NCBI RefSeq assembly: GCF_021134715.1
Contig: NC_060019.1
Coordinates: forward strand, 7,936,001 to 8,000,000
Reading direction: 5' to 3'
Length of the DNA: 64,000 nt
From: Daphnia pulex
Taxonomy: Eukaryota; Arthropoda; Branchiopoda; Diplostraca; Daphniidae
Made by a program: the position numbers and the translations under genes. This document shows, piece after piece, positions 34,018 to 45,100 of this stretch (position 1 is its first letter; each line of letters opens with the position of its first letter). Below the pieces are notes generated by a model, which saw nothing but the letters and a program-made list of their open reading frames with translations, was not told the origin of the DNA and did not search any database.

Positions 34018-34258
34018 AGTCGTGCGCAGTTTACGCCGATGCGCACCACAGCGGCCGATAGCAGAACTAAGATTGTTATTACGCTTGACCGCCTATGTAC
34101 GCCACTTTAGACGAGACGAGAACCGACTGCTTGTCGAACAAATGATCTTGACTGTGTGTAGTACATATGTGGTCAAGCGTAATAACAATCTTAGTTCTGC
34201 TATCGGCCGCTGTGGTGCGCATCGGCGTAAACTGCGCACGATTTTTTGCTCGACTATT
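34018..34258. repeat. palindrome made of two inverted end-repeat copies
   Basis: The right terminal repeat of the 1.7-kb element (34006-34139) is followed at once by a copy in the opposite orientation (about 34160-34255, GTCAAGCGTAATAACAATCT to AACTGCGCACGA). Together they form a hairpin with arms of about 95 bp. Confidence 0.75.
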
Positions 34259-34439
34259 ACTTTTTCATTGGTATAACATCTAATACTGAATGCCATTCGA
34301 CATTCGTCGTCTGTTGCCATTGCATGGTTGGGGTGAAATGAGTACGAAAGGAAGGACAGTCAAGGAAGGGATGAATAGAGTGGGGAAGAAAGGGGTCGGT
34401 CCCTGGGGAGAAGAGGAAACCTGGGTCCCCTTTTTTTCG

Positions 34440-34568
34440 TACGCCCTCCTCCCTCCCATTCGTCCCATTCTCCCTCTCTCCTCGTTCTCGCGCTAAAAAG
34501 GAACGGCGCCATGCTGCGTTGCCAAATAAAACGGCAAAAGAAAACAGATCCGAAAGAGCCCTGTAAAA
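34440..34568. repeat. one-arm copy of the 17374-17605 fold-back family
   Basis: CCATGCTGCGTTGCCA, ACAGATC and AAGAGCC recur in the same order as in the right arm at 17500-17600, after a pyrimidine-rich stretch. The matching left arm is absent, so it is truncated. Confidence 0.65.
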
Positions 34569-34761
34569 ATATTCGACGTCTGTAAGAAATTAAGAATAGA
34601 GAAAATTTGATAATTTGAATTTTTCAAGTGTTGTTAAGAGAGTATATTTTTAACAAACATAGTACCGTATAATTTGCAAGATAAAAATTTAGGGTGCCAA
34701 ATAATGTAGAAGTAGAACTGTAGAAAATTATTTTTCGCCGAAAACCGTCGACTTAACAACT

Positions 34762-35131
34762 TTACCCCTTGATCTGGCAATAATGTCCTGAAAGCGGGCT
34801 GTATGAACTGTGACAAGTGAGGAAACCGCATACGACTCCGTTGGCTGGTTTACGGGGGGTCCATATATCCGCTATATTTTTCATGTAACAGATTCCATTG
34901 TAGTGACTAAAGTGATTACAGTTAGGGTTGTCAATGCAGAGGCGACCACACCGGTCTCCCGCACTGGGTCGGTTGCCAATATCATGTCCGGGAAAGTCGC
35001 AGTTGGGGAGCCATTTGACGCCGCCTTCTCCAGTGTTCCAATTCGGAAAATCGGACTTTGCATTGACTATCAACCGACATCAAAACAAATAAAATTGATG
35101 AAACGCATAGCAAAATCACCTTTTGAGCCAT
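34762..35131 (-). CDS. small secreted PAN/apple-like protein, possibly frameshifted
   Basis: The mature part reads NWNTGEGGVKWLPNCDFPGH, then DRCGRLCIDNPNCNHFSHYN, GICYMKN and VCGF, a PAN/apple-like Cys pattern common in arthropod secreted protein families. Just upstream MAQKVILLCVSSILFVLMSV (ATG at 35131) is a good signal peptide ending near DSQC, but it lies in another frame from the domain. No intron that repairs the frame is evident. Either one base is missing or added near 35060, or the gene is a pseudogene, or exon 1 lies elsewhere. The domain frame runs to TAA at 34762-34764. Confidence 0.55.
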
Positions 35132-35166
35132 TATATTGTTGTCCATCCTTCTTAACATTTTGCTGA

Positions 35167-36083
35167 TATTTTTCTAAAAGAAAAGATTATTGATTATCAT
35201 GTAATACAGTAGGATGTGGTTAGTTAGTTCCATACTTCCATTAGAATGCAAATAAGCGCAGATACTGTAGCTGGTTGAGATTTGCTTTTAAAATAGAAAT
35301 ACAACTGTGTTCTTCCGTGAGGATTGTTCAACCAGAACTATACTTTTTCTTTCAAAAGTTGGAGCTTTTATATACTAGATGAACTAATTTAGAAAATTGT
35401 CCGTAAAGCTGGTTTTGTAAATCAGAGTCAGTAAACAAGTGAATGCTGAAATTTTGATAAACGATCGATCCATCCGATCTCCAAATGAGTTGCTTAACAT
35501 TTTTTGTAGAGGCAACTTTTTCACCGATTGCCAGCTAGATTTTCATTTGTCAACCTATAACTTTCGAAACTTACAATTTCATCATTGACCTCAATTTTCA
35601 TCAGCGATCTCCTACTCACATTCACTCATTAGCTCAGGTAGTACATCCCTTTGTACTTTGTAGCTTTCATTATCTGTTTTTCATGATTTTGTGCAATCGA
35701 CCACACGTTAGGGGAAAATGGCAAAATGCATAATAATGTTACAAGAAGCGATAATCTTGAAGTTGACATGATGAACTAGATTTGCACTTCGTTGGTTTTT
35801 ATTGTGTCCTAATTTAACTCCCGTTATTATTCTCTGCTTAAAACTAAAATTAAAACCGAAAACCTTACCCACCCTTAACTTCTTACGACGAATTTGTACA
35901 CACTCTAATTTTTTCTAGAAAGGTTCAAACGATCAAAGAGCAAACAATTCGTGAATTGTATATATCATATTCAAAACTCTTCACCCTCGATTCCCATAGC
36001 ATATACTGTATCAATAAGCCTGTTGTTTCAATAGTTGAGACGCGAACATACGATGCAACATCCAACAATAATAATAACGACTT
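35167..36083. other. intergenic, CNOT11 3' flank
   Basis: No ORF or repeat that I can support. The CNOT11 3' UTR should occupy the right-hand part. Confidence 0.4.
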
Positions 36084-37906
36084 TCATTCGCCTTTGCCTT
36101 TGGCAGTTGATGCCAGAGGTGATGCCTGAGGATTGAAGGAAGATGTCGAGAGTGAGGACAGCCCAGGAAAGGATGCGATGGATGAAGTGCTGTTGAGTCC
36201 ACTCTGATCACCGCTGTCGAGTTGTTTGAGGAGACGAAACAAGGCAGCAGCTTCGCGAATTCGACTGAAACCTATACAGAATGCCTGCACTTCGATAAAC
36301 AGCTCCTTAAGAAGATGAAAAATTAGACATTTTGTAAAGAAACGTTACAAACTTAACACGACATGATTTGTTCTTTACTTGGACGTTGATAATCTTATTG
36401 CGAATGAGGGACTGCAAGAAGACGCACACAAGTCGGACTAAACGATTCTGCATGTAACGATCTTTGATAGTTTCGCACGTTGATATGCAGTTGGAAATGT
36501 ACAGATGGACAAATTCAGTTGGCAACTCAACAGCCGTCGTTAATCGGTTGACTACTTCCATCGAATGCAGAGACATTTCCATATTAACCAGCACGCTCAG
36601 ATATTCCGTTATTTGGGAAGACTGCATCAGTCGAAGTAGCACCTCGATTGCGATGAGTGGATTGTTTTCTACCAAGGCAGGTAGCTGCGTCGAAAATAAG
36701 CATTATTCAAATGCGAAAATGCAAAACCAACAATCAAAATAGCTTACTTTGTTAGGAGTGATTCCTACGTGATAGACTAGACGAGAATCGCGCTCTAATT
36801 CGCTTAGCAATCTGTTTTGTTGTAGCAAAGTCAAAGAACCGGTGAAAGCTTGCGAAATTAATCGCCGAGCTTCCGAGCCGGCACCTCTAGGTATGCAAAC
36901 TGTAGTGTCGTAAGCAATCATGTGGTCGACTTCCCCAATTGGATCGATCCAGACGAGTTCGTCCGGACAAAATAGAGGAGGAGCTAACCTCACAAACTCG
37001 GGACCCACAGATTCTTGTATAGCGGCGTTGGGACCAGTAATTAGAGCTTCTGCTGTCTTCTTGATTGCACTACTATCCGGAAGTATAGGGTCAAAGCCGG
37101 GACGAACATCAGGCATTGAAAGAACAGCAGGTATTCTGCTTTTGCTTGCTAAAGTGTACTCTGAAAGGCGCTCTGTCACACTTATTTGAAGGGCTGAAAT
37201 ATCAGCCATTGAATTGGTAGAGTCAAAATTCAATATTTGTCGGAGAGTTTTTTTGTACATCTGCAATAGCAGTTCAATTAAGCAAATAAAATCTATGACA
37301 TTTTAAAACACTTCATACTTCTTTTTGAGGATTAGTAATGAGATGAGATAAATAAATCTTTTCTGGAGGACTGAGTTTCGGTAGTAGTCTATATGAATCT
37401 GGTCTCTTGGTTTGTAGAGGTTCATCAGCCTTAAAATGATTTTTAAAATATAACTTTACTAGTGAATGTACAACAACATAATATTTACTTACAAGAAGTT
37501 GCACAAAAATTGAGGAGAATGGATGGAAATTCTGAGCATCTGGTTTGAAAAGCTCATGTAGCAATAACACTGCAGCCAGACGTTGTGATGGTGAAGGAAG
37601 CAGATCAGCATTCTGAAGTAGCATAACTAATGCATTTCCAACTATTTGATTTTCAATTGTTAGTTAACGTATTTTTTTTCTAAAATCGAGTGGTTTTTAT
37701 AATACCTTTAAAGTATTCTTGTTTATTAAAGACCCCCAACTGAGAAGCCAAGGCTTCGACACTCTGGTTAGCGACATTCTCGGCATCTAAGATACTTCAA
37801 AATTAAGACATTAGATACCTAGACCATTAAAACGAATAAATATGTTATTCTTAAAGTATAATTACGTAAGCAATTGATTCAAATCCTTGACAGACAATGC
37901 CGACAT
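36084..37906 (-). CDS. CNOT11: CCR4-NOT transcription complex subunit 11
   Basis: CNOT11 binds CNOT10 and docks on the N-terminal part of CNOT1 in the mRNA deadenylase complex. The start [14 protein letters not shown] lies at 37906. Family landmarks follow in order: [100 protein letters not shown], then [60 protein letters not shown] and [20 protein letters not shown]. The C-terminal domain is nearly identical to the vertebrate one. A short Ser-rich tail ends KGKGE. The length is close to the family norm and all introns are short. Confidence 0.93.
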
Positions 37907-39198
37907 TTTCTTTATTTGTTATTTAATTATTTTCATTGAATGAATGCAAGGTTGCCAAGCCAAAATGATAACACAAAGCGGGTAATTTGCCCGTTATTTA
38001 CAATTTTTGCGCTTTTTTATTGGACTCCATTCATTTATGAATTTGCTCGTTTTGCTGTTAGCGTCTAAATGTATTTAATTATTTATTTTTAGTGTTTACT
38101 TATTTTGATTTTGTGGCAAGAAGAACAGCAAGCAAGCAGACGAAAACCAGGCGTGAAACAACTGAAACCAAAAAATGAAAATCTCACACACGGGGAAATC
38201 GGTCCTGCTGAAATGCCTGAGAGTTCCGACTACAGTGAAAAAACACATGCACAGGATGGTAAGAAAGCGTTTATCAGCAATAGTTCAAAATGTTCAATGT
38301 TACTGTTTGTGGTCATGTAGAGATAAGTTTATAATATCACTTGAATATCTTGTACTGTGTTCAATGAAAGACTTCCTAGTCTTCTAGTATGCTTCTAGTT
38401 CTCGTCCAATTCACCTTGTACAGAATTCGACTGGCTCCTCCCGCTCCTCCAGATATTTACATGATTTTATCGGTTTTTCAACCTACTTTTTTCTGCTTAA
38501 AATGTAATCAAAAGATTAAAATAATGACACGCACGTAGATATTTCACTAGTTAGAAGTTGCATAATTTTAGTAAGGAAATCTTTTAATATTTTTATAATA
38601 ATATGTTACTTCTTGTTCTTATTTTGAAAGTCGCACTATCCTAGAGTCGAAGCGACGTTGCAATACAATGGAAATTGGTTGAAGCCATCGAAAGGAAGAA
38701 ACAAACCAACAAAACCAACAGATCAATGATAATTCAATATTGACTAGTGTTCCAACTCAGGTAAATTACAAGAGATACTGAAACCAAGCTTACTGGTGAA
38801 TACTAATTTATTTATCATTCTTAATTTCTTTGAAAGGAAACCAACATTGCGAAGAACGGGAGCAGGAAGAGTACAGAGAAAGGGGAACGTGATATTTATA
38901 TACTTGAGAGAGTTGAGCAAACGTGTTCTGCGTCGACGCGGATGGATCCGCCCTCCGGTACCAAGAGGGAAACTGAGAGCTGCCGCTTCCCCCGCTTGAA
39001 TATAGTCGTGCGCAGTTCTCTCCGAGGATCAGTCGCGTTGATCGATGCCACAACTGCTGGATACAAAAAAGGGCGAAGAAATCTCTACGAAGCACAAACG
39101 CTCCTGCCGTATAATCATTATTCTGTCCCCTCTCTACTAACCGCTCTCAGTAGCTTCCGTGTGGGAGAAAGAGAGAGAGTGACAGAGTCTAAGAAAAA
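37907..39198. other. divergent intergenic region between CNOT11 and RIC-3
   Basis: No convincing gene; ORFs at 38105-38387 and 38808-39232 overlap in several frames without a family signature. GATCAGTCGCG near 39027 resembles an arthropod initiator (TCAGT). The 5' UTR of RIC-3 probably ends with the GAGAGAGAG stretch just before the ATG. Confidence 0.4.
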
Positions 39199-42100
39199 AT
39201 GGCGCCGGAGTTCTCGAAAGGCAAAACGCTAGTGGTTTTGGCCATTGTGATCGGCTGTTTCGCCATCCTTTGGCCAAAAATCTTCTACCCCATGTTCCAG
39301 GGTCCTGTGGCACCGACAACTATAGAGCAGCAACCTCCTATAATCAAAGAGCGTGATCCGTCAGGTATGTATCGATCTTTTTAGCCTTTGTATTATACAT
39401 ATATCTATTCTCTTCCACCACGTTTAATTAAGATTGATGCACTGCAATCAAAAGTCCGGAAGTAACATCGTGAAATTCAACCATAATCGACCAGGCTTGT
39501 GGAATGTTCAAATGTTGTCTAATTTCGTGAGAGGGGTCTAGCCTCATTCATCTGTCTTTGCCCTGAGCAGCCGTCAGTCGTTACATCAGTTTCCACCCCG
39601 CCAGCACACGACTCTCTCTCTCTCTTATTTATTTTTGTTTTCTCAATCTTTTGACGTCCTCTATGCTAGCAGAACCTTGACATTTTGACGACGTATAGAT
39701 TTTCCAAACCAAAAATTTCCCGATGAAGCCTTACGCCCGATAATTACATGCTATGCTCTCGCAAGGGTTTCTGGACGAGTCTTTGCGAACGGTGTCATCA
39801 CTCAGCAGCAGCAGCGCCGATCGATAGCTTTACAAAACAAGTAGCACAATCGAGGTCATCCTTGGCGCCGATGTTCCAGGTGCCAAAAAACGCCCAAGAC
39901 ACGGGATAAGCTAGCAGCTTTACATAATGTTAAAATAACAAATGTTGACCTCTTTTTTCAATTGTACATGCAGTTGATAAACATCTGCCAATATGCGATA
40001 GAAATAATTTACAAATATTCAAACGTCCAGTCATCGGCTATACCTAGATATTTGTGCGATTTGGAGAAAGTCTTCGGAGCATGGATAACAGCAGTATGGA
40101 CGGATAAAGAAAGGGGGAAACCTCAAATTAGATTGTGCTCAAGAAATGTAGGAAACTTGCCAGCCACCGGATAGGCCACCACCGATCGGATTCTGAATTT
40201 TCAAAGTGTTTTCAAACTACTGAAACAAAAGGAAGGATTCTTGCAGGATCAAATAGAATATTATTAAGCTAATTTTAGAATCAATATTGATGGCTTGGAC
40301 CCAACCTGTCTAGCGTTTGATCCCGTCCGTCTATACATATCGTGTGGCAAAAACAAACAAACAAACAGTTGTGTGATGGTGTCATCATCATCGAGCAGGT
40401 GCTCTATGCTGCGGTGTGGTGTTTGAGAGCGATGCCAGCTCGGCGGCCTTCCTGAACGAGTTGTGCAGCCAGGTGTTGAAGAAACGGGAAGGCATTCCGC
40501 CAGAACGGTCGCTCTCCCTCTGCCATCACGAACTGATGAACAAATGTGGGATCGACTTGGAAGATGTTGTCAAATCGGACGTGGACGGCGCCGTAGTCGA
40601 TCGTCGGCTGAGCAGCAAATTCCACGGCCGTGTCCGCGCCCAGAACCTCACCAGCTGTCTGGAAATCAACTTCGGCATCGACGAGAACCTAGTCAGGGCT
40701 AAGAAGAGCTACCACAGACCTTCTGATGTTTTATATCCACGTAAGACAGGCTCCCGATTCCGTCCCACTCCGCCCCCTTATCCATCACATACCCCACAAA
40801 TGACAAAATCAAACTTCATTCAAATCGTCGTTCACTCACTTTACACATTAAACCGGAAAACAAATAATTATTCGAACCAAAAATTGACTCTTCATCACTA
40901 CTAACAAAAGCAAATTTTCGCAATCCTTTAACTGTTCATCCGACTAACAGACTAAACTAAATTGTAATATAGGCTTTAAAGATCCATCAAGGCTAATGCA
41001 ATTGAATGGCTGATGTTTTTCGTTGCAGGACATATGCGACCGGAGCGACCCCCGCATTTGCATCCGGACATGATGCATCCGGCACTCCGCGAAAAAGGAC
41101 GCGTCATACCACCCACCCGTACCATCGCGAAAGAGGCCAAGGTATTGTAAATATACATGCACACAAATTCAAAAGTGTCGTTTTGTCGGGGTTGTGTTTT
41201 TTTTTTCCCGTCTCAATGCTGGGCGCGTGTACTGGCTGTTGACCGCGATGACTCGTCGTCTCCGGAAAAGATTGTTCCGCTGTTCTTTCTTTTTTCTGTT
41301 CCACATCACCACCACTAGCAACAAAATTGGGCGTCTTGACGGTTCCCTTCGTCAACGACTGTTGACTGAGTTCCAAAAAGAAACACAGGAGAGCATTTTC
41401 AAGGTTTCCAGACTGCTGTTCTTCGAAAGCTTTAATTCCGTCCCCAGATGAAACTCTGTGCAGTTCACTCGTCGTTTAACATGAAAATCCGCCGAAGATT
41501 AGTCTTATTAAAATAGTTGCTGGGATGAATGGGCGAGTGACGAATTATTGGTGGTTTGGGTGGTAGGGACGGAATGGAAGTTCCGGCGCTTGGACCCTCG
41601 CGACAGCTGTTTATTATATATAGAACGAGTGAATAAATAGTCCTTCCCGTCGTACCGATGCATTGGGAAGTTGCGAGAGAGAAAGTCGGAGGAACGCTCG
41701 TGGCCGTCGAGAAGGCGGACGCGGGGGCTTTCGGGCTAAAATTAGTCGGCGTCTGATGGTTTCTCAGTTGTGCTGACGTCGACGTTCCCCTGTGGCCGTG
41801 AATTTTTTCTCTAGGTGGCCCTAAAAACCCATTCTAAACGGTCCAAGACGAATGTTTGACACGGCAAGTCTGTTTTGGTCGACGTTATCGATCATTACCG
41901 TGCTGCTGAATGTCGTATAGTCTGAGACAGTTTCTGTTTTGAAATTAAAGTAAGATGTTAATGAAATGTGACGCACACAAGTCTCCACTAATAACAAGGA
42001 AGAGATACATATGTTTTCCCGTCTGCAAAGAGTTCTATTTATAAAAGAAAAATACTACAAAAATAATACTTTTTTTCCCCCCCACATCCATGATAATCCT

Positions 42101-45100
42101 TTAATTTAATTCGGCAGCCCGGCCCTATGCCCGGAATGCGTCCACCCATGGGCGGAGCCCCTCATATCGTCTCACCTTCCTCCCCAGGATCTGGTGGTAT
42201 GGGCATTTTAATGCCAATTTACACAGTTGGCATCATCGTTTTCTTCCTTTATACAATGATGAAGGTTTGAATCAAAATTTAAAAAATCAAACCAAAGGCC
42301 ATAATGCATATTTTTTTTCCTTCCCTCACGACGATAGATCATGTTCAAGAAGCCAGTGACCGAGGATGAAAGCGAACCTCGCATCAAAGACTTCCACATG
42401 GATGGGGAGCACCGAAAGTTCCTCTTTTCCGAGGAGTACTGCTCCGGAGTGTCTGGCCCCGTTTCAGAGATGACTGTCAAAGAATACGCAATCCTGCAGG
42501 AGCAGCAGAGACAATTACTGCTTCAACAGCAGAGAAGGAGTCGATCGAAAACACCAGAACTCTTCGCCAGAAAAGATGGTAATATTAAAAATGTCTTAAT
42601 CTACTTGATGTGACATATTTCTCAATAATTCGTACCTATTTGTAGAAGAATTAAAGACGATTCCGGAAGACGTTTGTAGAAAAACGGAGGTGGCTTCCGA
42701 AGAGAGCATTTGTAAGACAGAGCCTGCTCAAGTGGAAGAAGAGTCTGAGATGGAAGAAGTCGTAGAGGAGGTCATAATCCCACGCAGCCCCAAAATGGAT
42801 ACCGCCGGAAAACCTATTGGTAGGCTTTAAAAAAAAAAAGAAATAATCAAATAATTCCAGCAACAACAAAAAGAAAGATTAGTGTACAGTACATATCGCA
42901 TGAAGGCCTGAATTTTAATACGCATCGAGCTTGCTGCATGTTCACACACCAACTTAGGTCAATGGTACCTGCCTCCTGGATTTGATGGCACCGGTCCCGC
43001 TGGAAGCGAATCCGCCGACGAGAACGAGACGGGTTCCGACATCGACCTCAACGACGCCGACGAACGTTCACTACGCCTGGCTTTTGCCGCACTCAAAGCC
43101 CAGAGTAATACGAGCGCTACTTTAACATAACTAACCGCATAAATTAGCCAACAGCATATATCAGCTGTGAAATGTTGAACGTTTCCTGTTATCAGAAGAA
43201 ATAACCGCTGTCCTGCAAGCATGGGACCTCAATTGCCAAAAAGGGTGAGTTAGGAAAATGATAGTAATCCGTTTATTTTTGGCGATTAACAGAAGAAGAA
43301 GAGGTGGACCAACTGCGTCGTCGGCTGGAAGAGACTGAACGGGCGATGGAGCGTATCTGCCGGCAGATGGGTGACGTCACCGATAAACTCTCCACATCCG
43401 CCGTAGCCGATTTGCTCACCCCGCAACTGTCGTCTGATAAGGTTGGCATAAGAGATTGATCGAATTGTTGACTAATTTTCAGGAACGATGACTTTCAGGC
43501 TTCAAAGGTAGCCGACTCCACTCTAATATAATACGCAGAATTAAACCTATACTATTTCCGTACGATAACACATTTATTGTCATGCGTTATGGGATAGACT
43601 AATGAAGAACTTGCGGATGAAACCAGTCAAGAATGCAAACCTTGCCAACCGGAAGAAGCTGTTGAGGAGTTGAAGTCGGAGTGTGCCCAGCAGGAAGAAG
43701 AGCCAAAGGAGTTACCAGTCATTATCTCAGTCGTTCAGAGTTCAGAGGAGAAGCAGGATCCGGTTGAAGAAGTTTTTACCGAAACGTCGGCAGCTGAAAG
43801 TGAATCTTTCCTTCGTTCTTTTGTACGAAGATTGCCATCCGAGAGGCAGCCAAGCGAGATATTCGAGGAGGAAGCTGTGATAGAAGAAAGTTTACCTGCA
43901 ACAACTTCTGAAGTAGAATCTCCCGTTGCGATTGAGGAAACAGCGATCGAGGAGAAGCTGACATCTGAAATTGAATTCGCCCAGGAAAAACCTTGCACAC
44001 AAGAGGAAGAAGTTACCAAGTCTGAAATCGAATCGGAACCGGCGCCGGAAATTGAAAGTGTACAAGAACAATCTGCCGTTCAAGAAGAAGAAATAAGCGA
44101 GCCTTGTACCGAAGAGCTACTGAAATCGGAACCTGTTCAAGAACTTGTTAAATCACAAGATGGAGAAAGCAGCTTGCAAGAAAATGTCAAATTGGAACCC
44201 GAGGTTGAATCTGTTGAAGAAGCCGTGCAAGAGGAAGAATGTCAATTGCCAGTCGAGGAAACTGTTCAAGAAAAAGTTTCAGCCGAAGTCGAGTCTGCGC
44301 CGGAGAAATCAGTAACGCAAGAGGAAGAATCAAGCCAACTAGAAGAATCGGAACCTGTATATGAGCCGATCAGTTCAAAAGAGGAAGAAAGCAGGGAAAC
44401 AGTGGAGGAAATAACAGAAACTCCAGCTGTTCAAGAACCGGTAAACGAAGAGGAGTGTCGGTACAAAGTTGAAGAAACGGTTGAAGAGGTACCAAAATCA
44501 CAGGTCGAATCTGTTTCGGAACCGGCCAAAGAGGAAGAAAGCGTGTCCAAGATTGAAGAAACAGCCGGGGAGGAGCAATCTACGCGAGAAGGTGAATGCA
44601 TTCAGGAAGAATCAACCAGTACAGACGAAACCATCTTTGAATCATCTGAAACTGTTCAAGTACAAGAAGAAGAAATTCAGTCCCCAGTTGAGGAAGCAGT
44701 CCAAGAAGAAACAGCAAATGAAGTTCAGTCTTCAGTTGTCCAAGACGAAGAAATTAGCGAACCTTGTGTAGAAGAATCATTTGCATCTGAGTTGGAACCT
44801 GTCCAAGAACTTGGCAGGCCAGAAGAAACCATCTTGGAATCACCGGAAGCTGTTCAAGTGCAGGAAGAAGAAAGCCAGTTGCCAGTTGAGGAAGAAGTTC
44901 AGGAAGCGACTGCATCTAAAGTCGAGTCTTCATCGGAACAATTGGTTGCGCAAGAAGAAGAAATTTGCGAACCTTGCACTGAAATACAAGAAGAAGAAAT
45001 AAGCCAACCTATTGAAGAAAAAACAGAGCTGGAATCTGTAGAAACCACCTTAGAAACATCCGAAGCTGTAAAAGTGCAAGAGGAAGAAATCCAGCCCCAA

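Larger units (their letters stand above)
32441..34139 (+). mobile_element. 1.7-kb element with 134-bp terminal inverted repeats
   Basis: GTTCGACAAGCAGTCGGTTC starts the left end; through GGCGGTCAAGCGTAATAACA and TATCGGCCGCTGTGGTGC it runs to GACTTTTTGGCATGTC-like sequence at 32573. The same 134 bp appears inverted at 34006-34139. The interior has an acidic exon and the 33019-33282 ORF on the plus strand. I could not settle the target duplication. Confidence 0.7.

Noticed and set aside
38808-39232. ORFs just upstream of RIC-3 as a separate gene
   Set aside because: Both strands carry similar-length ORFs; no homology, and the region is best read as promoter and 5' UTR.
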